Below are positions 9,602 to 21,527 of a stretch of DNA of 64,000 nucleotides, one piece after another (within the stretch, counting starts at the first letter, position 1; the number at the start of each line of letters is the position of its first letter). The DNA is from Pseudoalteromonas sp. NC201 (GTDB lineage: Bacteria > Pseudomonadota > Gammaproteobacteria > Enterobacterales > Alteromonadaceae): the NCBI RefSeq assembly GCF_002850255.1, contig NZ_CP022522.1, positions 112,545-176,544 of the forward strand, in the 5' to 3' direction. A model generated the notes under the pieces. It ran no database searches. It was given only the letters and a program-made list of their open reading frames with translations, and had not been told where the DNA came from. A program made the position numbers and the translations under genes.

Positions 9602-10823
9602 GCTAAGCGCCGCTTTGGCATTATTCGCCATAGGGCAAGCAGGTGCCGTTGAGATTTCTGGACAAGGGCAACTGCAAACGACCTGGCAGCATGATGATAA
9701 TCGTAAAGCTTGGTATCAGCCTGGATGGGGCGTTACGCGTTTTGGGAAAGGGGAGTCAGATATTACGCTTAGTCGAGGCGCTATTGATTGGCGTGTAGAT
9801 TTTGCTAGCGCTTGGTCTTTGCACGGGGTAACACAGTATGTGCCAGACCCAGATGACAAGCTCGGTTTTACAGAACTGTATTTGCAATATCGAACACTAC
9901 CCAAAAATGGCCATCGCTTGATTGTTCGAGCTGGTGGCTTCTATCCGAAGTTTTCTATTGAGAACCCAGATATTGGTTGGTCATCACCCTATACATACCA
10001 GTATTCGGCTATTAACGCTTGGATAGGTGAGGAAGTGCGGGTATTTGGCGGTGAAGTCGCGATTGAGCAGCCGCAGACGCGCCGTAGCCGAGGTCAGGGA
10101 TTCAAAGGTGTGTTTGGTGTTTTTAAGGGGAATGATCCGGCTGGCACTTTACTCGCATGGCGAGGCTTTACCGTGCATGATAGGCAGTCGGTGTTTAACG
10201 AAAGTCTCCCCTTTGCCGCGGTAGAGTCGTTGAACACACCGCAGCTACAACATCAAGCACAGCATGTTGAACCGTTTTCGGAAGTAGATGGCCGATTTGG
10301 TTATTATCTTGGATATCATCGCGAATTTTCAAACCGCAGTGAGATCAATGTCTATTGGTACGATAATAATGGCGATCCAAGTAAGATTAACTACCGAACT
10401 GGGCAGTATGCGTGGGACACTAAATTTATTAGTGCAGCTTGGCGTTACAAGTTAACCCCGCAGACGCATATACTCGTACAAGGCATGCTGGGTAATACCG
10501 CCATGGGTGTCAATCGCGGCGTTGATAATGACTTTAATAGTTGGTTTTTGCTACTCACACATCAGCGTGATGAGTGGCGCTTTTCCTTACGGGGGGAGCA
10601 GTTCAAAGTCATCGACAAAGATGATTGGCAGTTCGACCCAAACCAAAGTGATGGCCATGCACTGACCGCTACAGTGAAGTATCGAATTAATAGCAATTGG
10701 CTGGTGGGCGGTGAGTTTTTGAGTCTGACAACCACAGTTGCAAACCGCGAGGCCTTTAACGGAAAGCCCAAGCAAAGCGATAATGTGTGGCGACTCAGTG
10801 CGGAGTATCGTTTTAATTTATAA
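9582..10823 (+). CDS. Putative outer-membrane beta-barrel protein
   Basis: A 413-residue protein with a signal peptide (ending QAGA-VE) followed by alternating polar/aromatic strands and a C-terminal WRLSAEYRFNL that ends in an aromatic-rich beta-signal, as in porins. I chose the ATG at 9582; 9591 is equally possible, and a TTG frame from 9558 would be a longer N-terminus without a good signal. It overlaps the cupredoxin gene by 20 bases, implying coupled translation and a shared job. No specific porin family is recognised; substrate unknown. Confidence 0.75.
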   Translation: MASMITKLSAALALFAIGQAGAVEISGQGQLQTTWQHDDNRKAWYQPGWGVTRFGKGESDITLSRGAIDWRVDFASAWSLHGVTQYVPDPDDKLGFTELYLQYRTLPKNGHRLIVRAGGFYPKFSIENPDIGWSSPYTYQYSAINAWIGEEVRVFGGEVAIEQPQTRRSRGQGFKGVFGVFKGNDPAGTLLAWRGFTVHDRQSVFNESLPFAAVESLNTPQLQHQAQHVEPFSEVDGRFGYYLGYHREFSNRSEINVYWYDNNGDPSKINYRTGQYAWDTKFISAAWRYKLTPQTHILVQGMLGNTAMGVNRGVDNDFNSWFLLLTHQRDEWRFSLRGEQFKVIDKDDWQFDPNQSDGHALTATVKYRINSNWLVGGEFLSLTTTVANREAFNGKPKQSDNVWRLSAEYRFNL

Positions 10824-10830
10824 CAATAAA

Positions 10831-10851
10831 CGTGACGCCCAAGGTGTCACG
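10831..10851. terminator. Bidirectional hairpin between convergent genes
   Basis: CGTGACGCC-CAA-GGTGTCACG forms a 9-bp stem with one G-T pair. It stands midway between the barrel gene and sthA, which converge here. Confidence 0.6.
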
Positions 10852-10873
10852 CTTATTCATGCCATACGATACG

Positions 10874-12310
10874 TTAGTCCAGTAGACGATTAATGCCGTT
10901 TAAGGCTGCAACGCGATAGGCTTCGGCCATTGTTGGGTAGTTAAAGGTAGTATTGATAAAGTACTCGATATTATTACCCGTTCCTTTTTGTTCCATAATG
11001 GCTTGGCCGATATGGATGATCTCGGATGCACGTTCACCAAAGCAGTGAATACCTAATATCTCTTTGGTTTCTGCATGGAACAAAATTTTCAAGCTGCCGA
11101 CTTCAGTGCCTGTGATCTGTGCACGAGCCAAATGTTTAAACTGGGCGCGACCCACTTCATAGGGAATGCGCGCAGCGGTGAGTTCTTGCTCAGTTTTACC
11201 AACAGAGCTCATTTCTGGAATGGTGTAAATGCCGGTTGGGATATCGGTGATCAAACGATCATCACAGGCACCATGCACAATCGCATTGGCCGCAATACGC
11301 CCTTGATCGAACGCCGCACTGGCTAGGCTGGGATAGCCAATCACATCTCCTACTGCGAAAATATTATCCACTTCAGTTTGATAGTGTTCGTTGACTTTAA
11401 GCTGGCCACGGCTATCAGCCTTTAGACCTACGCTTGCAAGGTTGAGTGTTTCGGTATTACCGGAGCGGCCATTGGCCCATAAAATGCAGTCTGCGCGTAC
11501 TTTCTTGCCAGACTGTAGATGCACAATAACCCCTTTGTCATGGGTCTCTACTTTCGCAAACTCTTCGTTATGGCGAATAACAATACCATTATTCCAAAAA
11601 TGGTAACTGAGTGCGTCAGAGATCTCGGCATCCATGAAGGCCAGTAAGCGGTCGCGGGTATTGATAAGATCTACCTTTGCGCCCAGTCCTTTAAAGATTG
11701 ATGCATATTCACAGCCTATGACCCCTGCGCCGTATATCAATACGCGCTGAGGATTATGCTCAAGGCTTAAAATAGTGTCACTGTCGTAGACGCGAGGGTG
11801 GTTAAAATCAACGCCTGGTGGGCGGTATGGACGCGAGCCTGTGGCTATTACAATGGTTTTAGCGGTGAGTAACTCTTGCGAACCATCTTGGTGAATGACT
11901 TGTACTGTATGCGCGTCAACAAAGCTGGCATCTCCTTGAAACAAGTGGATGCGGTTACGACCATAAAAGCTAGAACGCAATGTTGACTGTTTTGAGATCA
12001 CATCACTGGCATGGTGCAAAATATCTTGAAAGGTATGGCGCTGCGGGCGCTCGGTAAAACGATAAAGTGGATTCGCTTTATACTCAATTAAACGACTGAC
12101 AGAATGGCGAAGCGCTTTTGAGGGAATGGTGCCCCAGTGAACGCAGCCACCGCCAACTGCATGCTGGCGTTCGATAACCGCGACTTTCTTACCACTTTTA
12201 GAGAGGTTCATGGCGGCGCCTTCGCCGCCAGGTCCGGTGCCTATAATAATGGCATCGTATTGATAGGATTGTGGAACAGTTTCGGTTTTTTCTGCAGCTT
12301 TTTTGCTCAC
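10874..12310 (-). CDS. sthA: Soluble pyridine nucleotide transhydrogenase
   Basis: A 478-residue cytosolic flavoprotein moving hydride between NADPH and NAD. It has the Rossmann FAD motif [11 protein letters not shown] near residue 25, the SthA-specific [17 protein letters not shown] in which the second redox cysteine of related disulfide reductases is replaced, and a second nucleotide fold [12 protein letters not shown]. The C-terminal dimerisation domain is full length. The start is a GTG preceded by GGGGTGAGG. It lies 35 bases after the desaturase gene on the same strand, so they are probably co-transcribed. The sthA-fabR neighbourhood is also seen in E. coli, here with a desaturase in between. 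Confidence 0.96.
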   Translation of the reverse strand: MSKKAAEKTETVPQSYQYDAIIIGTGPGGEGAAMNLSKSGKKVAVIERQHAVGGGCVHWGTIPSKALRHSVSRLIEYKANPLYRFTERPQRHTFQDILHHASDVISKQSTLRSSFYGRNRIHLFQGDASFVDAHTVQVIHQDGSQELLTAKTIVIATGSRPYRPPGVDFNHPRVYDSDTILSLEHNPQRVLIYGAGVIGCEYASIFKGLGAKVDLINTRDRLLAFMDAEISDALSYHFWNNGIVIRHNEEFAKVETHDKGVIVHLQSGKKVRADCILWANGRSGNTETLNLASVGLKADSRGQLKVNEHYQTEVDNIFAVGDVIGYPSLASAAFDQGRIAANAIVHGACDDRLITDIPTGIYTIPEMSSVGKTEQELTAARIPYEVGRAQFKHLARAQITGTEVGSLKILFHAETKEILGIHCFGERASEIIHIGQAIMEQKGTGNNIEYFINTTFNYPTMAEAYRVAALNGINRLLD

Positions 12311-12345
12311 GGCCTCACCCCTTTAGTTATTGAGGCCGCTGAACG

Positions 12346-13473
12346 TTATGCCGTTTTCAGTAGCCTCGAATTTAGTGCAATCCAAGCTTGTTTTTGGCTT
12401 TCCCAAGCTTGTTCTAGCTCTTTATATTGTTGCATCAGTGCGGAATGTTCGCACTGTGCAAGTACTGCCTCTTTCTTCGCTTCGAGTACCTGCTTTTGCA
12501 CAGTACAGTAGTTTTGAAGCTTTTTAAGAAGTAAATCATACTCTTGTTGTAACAATGTAAGCTTATCTTGCGCCAAAGGCAATTTTGCGAGACTGACTTT
12601 AGTCTTATTCAACAAGGTCTCCGCTTTGGCTTTTTCAATGCGCTCAACCGGAGTGCGTTTTAGCTTACTGGCAAGGCCTAGTGCTGCAAAAGTGCGGATC
12701 AGCCATTTAGTTGGGTCATAGTGATACCAGCGAATACCATTACGGTAGTCGCTGGCAAAAATATGATGAAAGTTATGGTAGCCTTCACCGTAAGTGAATA
12801 GGGCTAGCAAACCATTGTCTCGCGCGGTATTTTTTTCGGTGTAAGGACGACTACCCCAAATGTGCGCCAGTGAATTGATAAAGAAGGTAAAGTGTTGACT
12901 GAGTACGAGTCTGAGTACGCCCGCAAGTAACAACATGCCAAACACATTTCCGAGTAATAAACCTAGCACTAACGGGATGCCGATATTCGTAAGTAACACC
13001 AATTTCATATAGTGCTTGTGTTGCCACATCACGATAGGGTTACGTTGTAAGTCTCTGGCGTTATTATAATCACCGTAAGTCTCGCCTTGATAATCTCTCA
13101 GCATCCAACCGATATGGCTATACCAGAAGCCTCGTGTTGCGGCGTACGGATCTTTTACTGGGTCGTCGACTTGGCCGTGGTGTACACGGTGATCGCTACT
13201 CCAATGTAATATACTGTTTTGTAACGCGAATGCGCCACCCAACGCAAAAATAACTTGAATCACAGGATGGGCGTCATAGGCTTTATGCGCCCATAAACGG
13301 TGATACCCTGCGGTGATCGACAGACCGGCGTAAAACATACAGGCAACAAAAGCTACCCAGTGGCTGGTGGTATAGCCGTATTCAAAGCCATACCAAGGCA
13401 CCAAAGTGATCGCAGCTAAAAACGATAAGCTAAAGAACAGCACATTGGTCCATAAAATGGGTGGTTTTTTCAT
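12346..13473 (-). CDS. Membrane fatty-acid desaturase (acyl-CoA delta-9 type)
   Basis: A 375-residue integral-membrane di-iron desaturase introducing a cis double bond into acyl chains. The three histidine boxes are intact: HRLWAH, then HRVHH, then HNFHH. Four or more hydrophobic segments surround them. Residues after about 270 form a charged, Leu/Lys/Gln-rich helical extension, likely coiled coil, not part of the catalytic fold. I prefer the ATG at 13473 over the TTG one codon upstream. It is divergent from fabR across a perfect FabR palindrome, so it should respond to membrane unsaturation, and it is followed by sthA. It probably supplies unsaturated lipids for cold adaptation. Confidence 0.93.
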   Translation of the reverse strand: MKKPPILWTNVLFFSLSFLAAITLVPWYGFEYGYTTSHWVAFVACMFYAGLSITAGYHRLWAHKAYDAHPVIQVIFALGGAFALQNSILHWSSDHRVHHGQVDDPVKDPYAATRGFWYSHIGWMLRDYQGETYGDYNNARDLQRNPIVMWQHKHYMKLVLLTNIGIPLVLGLLLGNVFGMLLLAGVLRLVLSQHFTFFINSLAHIWGSRPYTEKNTARDNGLLALFTYGEGYHNFHHIFASDYRNGIRWYHYDPTKWLIRTFAALGLASKLKRTPVERIEKAKAETLLNKTKVSLAKLPLAQDKLTLLQQEYDLLLKKLQNYCTVQKQVLEAKKEAVLAQCEHSALMQQYKELEQAWESQKQAWIALNSRLLKTA

Positions 13474-13497
13474 CAATTAATCTCAAAATCTAATTTC

Positions 13498-13515
13498 AGC
13501 GTACAACTGTACGCT
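13498..13515. promoter_or_regulatory. FabR operator, perfect 18-bp palindrome
   Basis: AGCGTACA-AC-TGTACGCT is an exact inverted repeat between the desaturase and fabR genes. It matches the known gammaproteobacterial FabR site style (AGCGTACA...TGT-CGCT). It should let FabR repress the desaturase and possibly itself. Confidence 0.85.
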
Positions 13516-13598
13516 AAAATAGTATTTCATTCTTGCTGCGTCAAGGTTTAGACTGCGGTTTATTGTTCTTATTTTTCGAAGCGAATTGGGGAAAGTCC

Positions 13599-14222
13599 AT
13601 GGCTGGTGTACGCGCCCAACAAAAACAGAAGACCCGTCAAGCGCTTATCGAAGCGGCATTTAATCAACTAAGTGCTGAGCATAGTTTCTCGAATTTAAGC
13701 CTGCGTGAAGTCGCGCGAGAGGCGGGTATCGCACCTACTTCTTTTTATCGACATTTTAAGGATATGAACGAGCTCGGGCTGACTATGGTAGATGAAGCGG
13801 GTTTAACCTTGCGACAATTAATGCGCCAAGCAAGACGTCGCATCGCTAAAGGTGGTAGCGTGATCAATACTTCTGTGCACACCTTCATGGAATTTATTGA
13901 GCAGTCGAGCAACCAATTTCGTTTATTACTGCGTGAACGTTCGGGTACGTCACCTGCGTTTCGTGCCGCCGTGGCTAGAGAAATCAAACATTTTATCTTA
14001 GAGCTTGCTCATTACCTTGAAACAGAAACGGGAGTAGATACCCATCACGCCCACATGCAGGCTGAAGCAATGGTCACCTTAGTATTTAGCTCTGGTGCTG
14101 AGGCTTTGGATCAAGACCCCCCACAACGCGCTGAACTGACCGAGCGTTTGAAGTGGCAGTTGCGGTATATCGCAAAAGGTGCCTCTGGTTATGCAAAACA
14201 TCCAGAACCAATAAAAAAATAG
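13599..14222 (+). CDS. fabR: TetR-family unsaturated fatty acid regulator FabR
   Basis: A 207-residue repressor that senses the balance of unsaturated and saturated acyl thioesters. Residues 1-60 hold the TetR helix-turn-helix ([22 protein letters not shown]), identical in style to E. coli FabR, and the C-terminal part is the FabR ligand domain. The ATG at 13599 follows GGGGAAA; a longer frame upstream would cover the operator. It is divergent from the desaturase. A terminator overlaps its stop codon. Confidence 0.95.
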   Translation: MAGVRAQQKQKTRQALIEAAFNQLSAEHSFSNLSLREVAREAGIAPTSFYRHFKDMNELGLTMVDEAGLTLRQLMRQARRRIAKGGSVINTSVHTFMEFIEQSSNQFRLLLRERSGTSPAFRAAVAREIKHFILELAHYLETETGVDTHHAHMQAEAMVTLVFSSGAEALDQDPPQRAELTERLKWQLRYIAKGASGYAKHPEPIKK

Positions 14223-14242
14223 CCTAAATTGGCTATTTTTTT
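14218..14242 (+). terminator. fabR terminator
   Basis: AATAGCC-TAAATT-GGCTATT followed by a T-rich run. The stem includes the fabR stop codon. Confidence 0.85.
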
Positions 14243-14457
14243 ATTGGTAATTAAAATTCAAAAATACCCTGCTCACTTCATATCCTATCTGTGTTCACTT
14301 CTGATCTTGAAATGTATTTTCTAAATTTGGCGTTATTGTGATTTTATTTGCCAATAAATCGAGATTTAAACTCTATTTTTGGGATAATTTATGCTTGATT
14401 GTCGCTTTTGAAGCATGTTAAAACATAACCAATTCATCAACAGGAACACTTAGCTCA

Positions 14458-14526
14458 ATGAAAATGACTGCGCGTATTTCACTCCTTCTTAACCTCCTAC
14501 TGGTAAACCAGAGGGGTGGGGTGTAA
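14458..14526 (+). CDS. leuL: leu operon leader peptide
   Basis: A 22-residue reading frame absent from standard gene calls because of size. After MKMTAR it has SLLLNLLLV, six leucine codons in seven positions, of mixed type (CTC, CTT, CTT, CTC, CTA, CTG). It lies 32 bases before a terminator hairpin and 72 bases before leuA. This is the classic arrangement of a leucine attenuator: ribosome stalling on leucine codons when charged tRNA-Leu is scarce would favour an antiterminator fold. The weakest point is the ribosome site (AGGAACAC about 15 bases upstream). Confidence 0.85.
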   Translation: MKMTARISLLLNLLLVNQRGGV

Positions 14527-14557
14527 TTGCGCGAATTGAGCGACATTTACTGTAGAC

Positions 14558-14582
14558 ACCCCGCACTTGCGGGGTTTTTTTT
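14558..14582 (+). terminator. leu attenuator terminator
   Basis: ACCCCGC-ACTT-GCGGGGT followed by eight T, between leuL and leuA. It should stop transcription when leucine is plentiful. Confidence 0.88.
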
Positions 14583-14598
14583 GGCTGAGGATAAGGGT

Positions 14599-17219
<2,621 letters not shown>

Positions 17220-17234
17220 TAAAGGTAAGAGCAA

Positions 17235-18638
17235 GTGGCAAAAACATTATACGATAAAATTTGGCAATCCCATGTGGTTGCTAAATTAAACGAGCAAACC
17301 GATCTCTTGTACATTGACCGTCATCTAGTACACGAAGTCACTTCACCGCAGGCATTTGCGGGCTTAAGAGAGCAGAATCGTCCGGTAAGGTGTCCAGAAA
17401 AAACCTTTGCGACAATGGATCATAATGTCTCGACCAAGAGCCGTTCGATTGATGCTGCCAGTGAGGTGAGCAAAAACCAGCTACAAGCGTTGGCACAAAA
17501 CTGTGAAGAGTTCGGCATTGTACTTTACGATTTAAATTCGATTAACCAAGGTATAGTGCACGTAATGGGACCTGAGCAAGGGATCACTTTGCCGGGTACA
17601 ACGATTGTATGTGGCGATAGCCATACCTCAACGCATGGTGCATTTGGTGCGCTGGCTCACGGTATTGGTACATCAGAGGTTGAACACGTGCTGGCCACGC
17701 AAACATTACAACAGAAAAAAGCCAAATCGTTAAAAATTCAAGTGAATGGCGTATTGCGCCCGACCGTGACTGCAAAAGACTTGATCCTCGCTGTGATTGG
17801 GCAATTAGGCACAGCTGGTGGCACTGGTTATGTGGCTGAGTTTTGTGGGACGGGGATCGAAGCGCTGTCGATGGAAGCGCGGATGACGCTCTGTAATATG
17901 AGTATTGAAATGGGGGCGAAAGCTGGCTTGATCGCACCTGACGAGAAAACCTTTGCGTATTTACGTGGTCGCCCATTTGCACCTCAAGGCGAAGACTTTG
18001 ATGCTGCGGTGCGCTATTGGCAAACCTTGCATAGCGACCCGGATGCTGAATTTGATCGTGTCGTGGAGCTGGATGCTGACAGTGTACAACCTCAAGTAAC
18101 CTGGGGGACCAGTCCAGAGCAAGTCATTGGTATTAATGACTTAGTACCGAACCCTGACGATGAACCTAATTTAGTCAAAGCGGATGCGATGCGCAGCGCG
18201 CTGAAATATATGGGCCTCGCAGCAGGACAAAGGCTAAGCGATGCCAAAGTCGACACCGTATTTATTGGCTCTTGCACCAATAGTCGTATTGAAGATTTGC
18301 GTGCGGCGGCACAAGTGGTGGCAGGCAAGCACGTAGCGGCAGGCGTTGAAGCGCTAATCGTCCCAGGATCTGGATTAGTAAAGCAGCAAGCCGAACAAGA
18401 GGGCTTAGCCGATATTTTTAAAGCTGCGGGGTTTGAGTGGCGAGAACCGGGCTGCTCTATGTGCTTGGCGATGAACGATGATCGGCTTGGCGCAGAAAAA
18501 CGCTGTGCATCGACCTCAAACCGTAACTTTGAAGGGCGTCAAGGGCGAGGCGGTCGTACGCATTTGGTGAGTCCAGCAATGGCTGCCGCAGCGGCAATTG
18601 CAGGTCACTTTACTGATATTCGAGGAGAGGCGTCATGA
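17235..18638 (+). CDS. leuC: 3-isopropylmalate dehydratase large subunit
   Basis: A 467-residue [4Fe-4S] isomerase subunit that pairs with LeuD to convert 2- to 3-isopropylmalate. The cluster ligands are visible in [13 protein letters not shown] and in [13 protein letters not shown], and the swinging substrate motif [13 protein letters not shown] is present. The start is a GTG, 15 bases after leuB, with GGTAAGAG upstream. Its stop overlaps leuD. Confidence 0.97.
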   Translation: MAKTLYDKIWQSHVVAKLNEQTDLLYIDRHLVHEVTSPQAFAGLREQNRPVRCPEKTFATMDHNVSTKSRSIDAASEVSKNQLQALAQNCEEFGIVLYDLNSINQGIVHVMGPEQGITLPGTTIVCGDSHTSTHGAFGALAHGIGTSEVEHVLATQTLQQKKAKSLKIQVNGVLRPTVTAKDLILAVIGQLGTAGGTGYVAEFCGTGIEALSMEARMTLCNMSIEMGAKAGLIAPDEKTFAYLRGRPFAPQGEDFDAAVRYWQTLHSDPDAEFDRVVELDADSVQPQVTWGTSPEQVIGINDLVPNPDDEPNLVKADAMRSALKYMGLAAGQRLSDAKVDTVFIGSCTNSRIEDLRAAAQVVAGKHVAAGVEALIVPGSGLVKQQAEQEGLADIFKAAGFEWREPGCSMCLAMNDDRLGAEKRCASTSNRNFEGRQGRGGRTHLVSPAMAAAAAIAGHFTDIRGEAS

Positions 18639-19234
18639 GCGTGTTTCATCAGGGCCTAGTTGCGCCATTAGACAAAAACAATGTTGATACAGACCAAATT
18701 ATTCCCAAGCAGTTTTTAACTTCAACCAGCCGCGATGGGTTTGATAAAGCGCTGTTTTATGATTGGCGCTATCTTGACGATGGCCAGCCAGATCCGAATT
18801 TTGTACTTAACTATCGACAATATCGGGGCGCGTCAATCTTGTTAACGCGTGACAACTTTGGTTGTGGCTCGTCTCGTGAGCATGCTCCTTGGGCACTAAA
18901 ACAATATGGTTTTACCGTGATCCTAGCCGAGAGTTTTGCCGATATCTTTTTTAACAATTGTGGTAATAACCAAATGCTTTGCATTGCGTTACCAGCCAGC
19001 ACGTTAGATACGCTCTTCGATGCATGTGAGCAACAATCACAAGTGCATTTGAGTATTGACCTAGAAGCGCAGCAGATAAGCGGAGCGGGTATTGCACCAA
19101 TTGACTTTGAGGTGCGAGAAGACATCAAAGCACGCCTCTTGAGTGGCCTTGACTTTATCGGTGAGACCGAATTATTAAATGCCCAAATTGATGCCTTTGA
19201 GCAGCAGCTTGCTACGACAAGACCTTGGCAATAA
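18635..19234 (+). CDS. leuD: 3-isopropylmalate dehydratase small subunit
   Basis: A 199-residue swivel-domain subunit. It has the typical start ([21 protein letters not shown]) and the [12 protein letters not shown] motif that contacts substrate. It starts at an ATGA overlap with leuC, last gene of the operon; a hairpin with a weak T-run follows. Confidence 0.97.
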   Translation: MSVFHQGLVAPLDKNNVDTDQIIPKQFLTSTSRDGFDKALFYDWRYLDDGQPDPNFVLNYRQYRGASILLTRDNFGCGSSREHAPWALKQYGFTVILAESFADIFFNNCGNNQMLCIALPASTLDTLFDACEQQSQVHLSIDLEAQQISGAGIAPIDFEVREDIKARLLSGLDFIGETELLNAQIDAFEQQLATTRPWQ

Positions 19235-19271
19235 TAGCTGTTTACTCAATTTAGTCGAATAATTTTGCCAC

Positions 19272-19307
19272 AAAGCCAGAAGCTGATTAAGCTCTGGCTT
19301 TATTTGT
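19272..19307 (+). terminator. Probable leu operon terminator
   Basis: AAAGCCAG-A-AGCT / AGCT-C-TGGCTTT, a stem with one internal mismatch, followed by TATTTGTTTT. It lies between leuD and the next gene. Confidence 0.6.
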
Positions 19308-19321
19308 TTTAGGTGTCTCTA

Positions 19322-19915
19322 ATGAAAAAATTAACTTTAGCGCTACTCGTAACCTTGAGCTGTGCAGCCTTCGCGCGTCCTGCCCCGCTGGTTTCCATCC
19401 CAAGCCATGATGCATTTTTTGACGCTATTAAAGCGCATTGTGGTAAAGCCTACGAAGGCAAAGTAATGGTGGATAATCAAGGCCCAAGCAGCTTTAGCGA
19501 TGCGCGTCTTGTGATGCACGTTCGTAAATGTGGCGACGCTGAGCTTCAAGTCCCATTTCATGTAGGAAAAGATGCTTCAAGAACTTGGATCATCACCAAA
19601 ACAGGGAGTGGTTTGAGCTTAAAGCACGATCACCGCCATGAAGATGGCAGTGACGATGTTTCTACTATGTATGGTGGTCATACCCTAGATGCGGGATTTA
19701 ATACCGTGCAGTCGTTCCCTGCTGATGAATACTCAAAACAGTTATTTGTCCAGCAAGGGATCCCACAGTCAGTCGGAAATACATGGCAGATGTATATCTA
19801 TCCGGAGCAGTTTACCTATCGTTTAGTGCGTGAAGGGCGAGAGTTCCGAGTGGACTTTGATTTAACAAAACCGGTAACCGCACCAAAAGCGCCTTGGGGA
19901 TATAATACCAATTGA
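19322..19915 (+). CDS. Exported protein of unknown function
   Basis: A 197-residue protein with a clear signal peptide (MKKLTLALLVTLSCAAFA-R). The mature part has two cysteines (HCGKAY and VRKCGD), a histidine-rich KHDHRHEDGSDD stretch and a Tyr/Trp-rich end. I do not recognise a family. It starts at the ATG at 19322 instead of the GTG three codons earlier, to give a normal signal peptide. Its last codons and stop fall inside the left end of a MITE-like repeat, so the C-terminus may have been set by the insertion. Confidence 0.75.
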   Translation: MKKLTLALLVTLSCAAFARPAPLVSIPSHDAFFDAIKAHCGKAYEGKVMVDNQGPSSFSDARLVMHVRKCGDAELQVPFHVGKDASRTWIITKTGSGLSLKHDHRHEDGSDDVSTMYGGHTLDAGFNTVQSFPADEYSKQLFVQQGIPQSVGNTWQMYIYPEQFTYRLVREGREFRVDFDLTKPVTAPKAPWGYNTN

Positions 19916-20066
19916 ATTAATTCTCTAATCAATTTGAAGGGTGAAATATCATATTAGCTTCGTTAAAAATTTCTCATTTAGAACAACTAAATAGCAAAAT
20001 TTTTGCCTAGCTACTAAAACTATTTTCCCGCTTCAAAATAGATCATTTACTTAATACAACTGGTAT
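19905..20066. repeat. MITE-like intergenic repeat with terminal inverted repeats
   Basis: A roughly 160-base AT-rich element bounded by ATACCAATTG (19905-19914) and CAACTGGTAT (20057-20066), which are inverted copies with one mismatch. The interior has no gene. From memory this element type is dispersed in many copies in Pseudoalteromonas intergenic DNA; I could not count copies. No transposase is present. Confidence 0.65.
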
Positions 20067-20115
20067 AAAGACTAAACCCAGAGCGGGTTACTGAAAAAGA
20101 TTTATAGCGCTAACA

Positions 20116-20145
20116 AAAATGTGTGGCTATTTGGCCACACATTTT
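20116..20145 (-). terminator. Terminator overlapping the lipoprotein stop
   Basis: AAAATGTGTGGC / GCCACACATTTT is a 12-bp perfect stem with a 6-base loop. On the minus strand it is followed by TTTTTG. The stop codon of the lipoprotein gene lies inside it. Confidence 0.75.
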
Positions 20146-20501
20146 ACGTCTACTGTTAAGTCATTCTGGTAAGGTCTTGGCTCTAATGGCATCTTATCAA
20201 AGCCTTGGACGCCACCAAGTAATGTCAATTGTGGGTTACTGCCTTGGCATAAGCGTTTGGCATGGCGCAGCAAAAATACGCTTTGTTGCCTAAAATGCGC
20301 ATAACTATCTGGCTTAATTGCCAGTCGAAAGTGGTCATCGTTATACGTGGTTTGCTCATAATGTACTTTGTGGTCAAAGTCATAGAGCTTTTCAGGTTCG
20401 CCTCGTGGAACCGGTGTATATTGGCATGCCGAGAGCAATGTTGCACCTACGACTAGGGAACTTAGCTTTAATGAATTTAGTCTCAATGATAACTTACGCA
20501 T
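20127..20501 (-). CDS. Small lipoprotein of unknown function
   Basis: A 124-residue protein with a lipoprotein signal peptide: basic N-terminus, hydrophobic stretch, and lipobox LLSAC with lipidated Cys26. The mature part has two more cysteines (RLCQG and VKCVAK), which could form a disulfide. AAGGA lies 6 bases before the ATG. No known family is recognised. It is a single gene with its own terminator, divergent from the TerB-like gene. Confidence 0.75.
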   Translation of the reverse strand: MRKLSLRLNSLKLSSLVVGATLLSACQYTPVPRGEPEKLYDFDHKVHYEQTTYNDDHFRLAIKPDSYAHFRQQSVFLLRHAKRLCQGSNPQLTLLGGVQGFDKMPLEPRPYQNDLTVDVKCVAK

Positions 20502-20555
20502 AACCGTCCTTTTAGTCTGCTACATTTACAGTATATCACATGGGAGATTAGCCAC

Positions 20556-21005
20556 TTGCTTAACCAACTTAAAAAACTATTTCAAAGCTTGCAGGAGTCG
20601 TCACCGAAACAAGAAATCGACTTTAATACCGCGCTTGCTGCATTACTGGTTGAAGTGATGCGAGCGGACGGCAAACTACAACAGTCGGAGTTCGATAAAA
20701 TTGCGGAGCTACTCAAAACACGTTGTGAATTGCCTGAACCACAAGTCAGTGCACTGATAACGCAAGCACAGCAATTGGTGGAACAGGCGGTAGATATGTA
20801 TTCTTTTGCCAAGCAAGTGAATAACCACACCAGCGACATTGAGCGCATCGAGGTCATTGAACTATTGTGGCACGTTGCTTATGCAGATGGTGAACTCGAC
20901 AGCCATGAAGACCATATCATTCGGAAAATAGCCGGGCTGTTTTATGTTGCCCACCCTGATTTCATTGCTGCGAAGCTACGAGTACAACAATCAGCTAGTG
21001 TATAA
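20556..21005 (+). CDS. TerB-like domain protein
   Basis: A 149-residue soluble all-helical protein. It has two TerB-type halves, each with the acidic turn that marks the family: VMRADGKLQQSEFDKI and VAYADGELDSHEDHII. The start is a TTG preceded by GGGAGA at good spacing. TerB-family proteins are linked to tellurite resistance and membrane-associated stress complexes, but stand-alone copies like this are widespread and mostly uncharacterised. No other ter genes are nearby. Confidence 0.8.
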   Translation: MLNQLKKLFQSLQESSPKQEIDFNTALAALLVEVMRADGKLQQSEFDKIAELLKTRCELPEPQVSALITQAQQLVEQAVDMYSFAKQVNNHTSDIERIEVIELLWHVAYADGELDSHEDHIIRKIAGLFYVAHPDFIAAKLRVQQSASV

Positions 21006-21014
21006 TCCTCTATT

Positions 21015-21527
21015 CTAGTGAGCTAAAAACTCCTTTTGGCAGCTGTGTACAGCCTCTTTTATCATAAAGTTAACCAAGGTTGGTGAGATTTTATAAAGCT
21101 TCGCAATTTCTTTTTGTTTGAATCGACCAGTACGATAAAAGCTAATGATATTTTGATGGCGAGTTGACAGTTTTTGGATTGTTGAGTCCATGCGTCTATC
21201 CAGTTGCGCCGACTCGACTTTGTTTTCGATATCTGAATCTGTGTCTGACATGTACTCTACATGCGTTGCCTCAAGGGCAACTAAGCTTTCTCGACTTTGC
21301 TTTCTAAGCATATCGATTGCAATATTCCTAGCCACTTGGAAGCAGAAACTCGTTGTGTTATTGATTTGCGCATTTTGTGTATGTGACATGCTGCTAAGAC
21401 GGATAAAAGTGTCCTGTAACGCATCTTCGGCAAGATAGGGGCATTTTAAGATACTGTTGAGATACGCGAGTACCTTCCCTTTGTTGTCTGAAATAACGTT
21501 AGCCCACTTGATAGCAAACTTGGACAC
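21015..21527 (-). CDS. ECF (FecI-like) RNA polymerase sigma factor
   Basis: A 170-residue group 4 sigma factor. Region 2 is at about residues 10-80 (YLAEDALQDTFIRL and the SFCFQVARNIAIDMLRK core). Region 4 is at about 115-165 (QKEIAKLYKISPTLVNFMIKEAV). The start is a GTG with AGGAG upstream. The VARNIAIDxLRK style fits the FecI/iron-starvation group, and a Fur-like box lies just upstream. There is no FecR anti-sigma or TonB receptor gene adjacent, which is unusual for FecI-like factors. Confidence 0.88.
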   Translation of the reverse strand: MSKFAIKWANVISDNKGKVLAYLNSILKCPYLAEDALQDTFIRLSSMSHTQNAQINNTTSFCFQVARNIAIDMLRKQSRESLVALEATHVEYMSDTDSDIENKVESAQLDRRMDSTIQKLSTRHQNIISFYRTGRFKQKEIAKLYKISPTLVNFMIKEAVHSCQKEFLAH

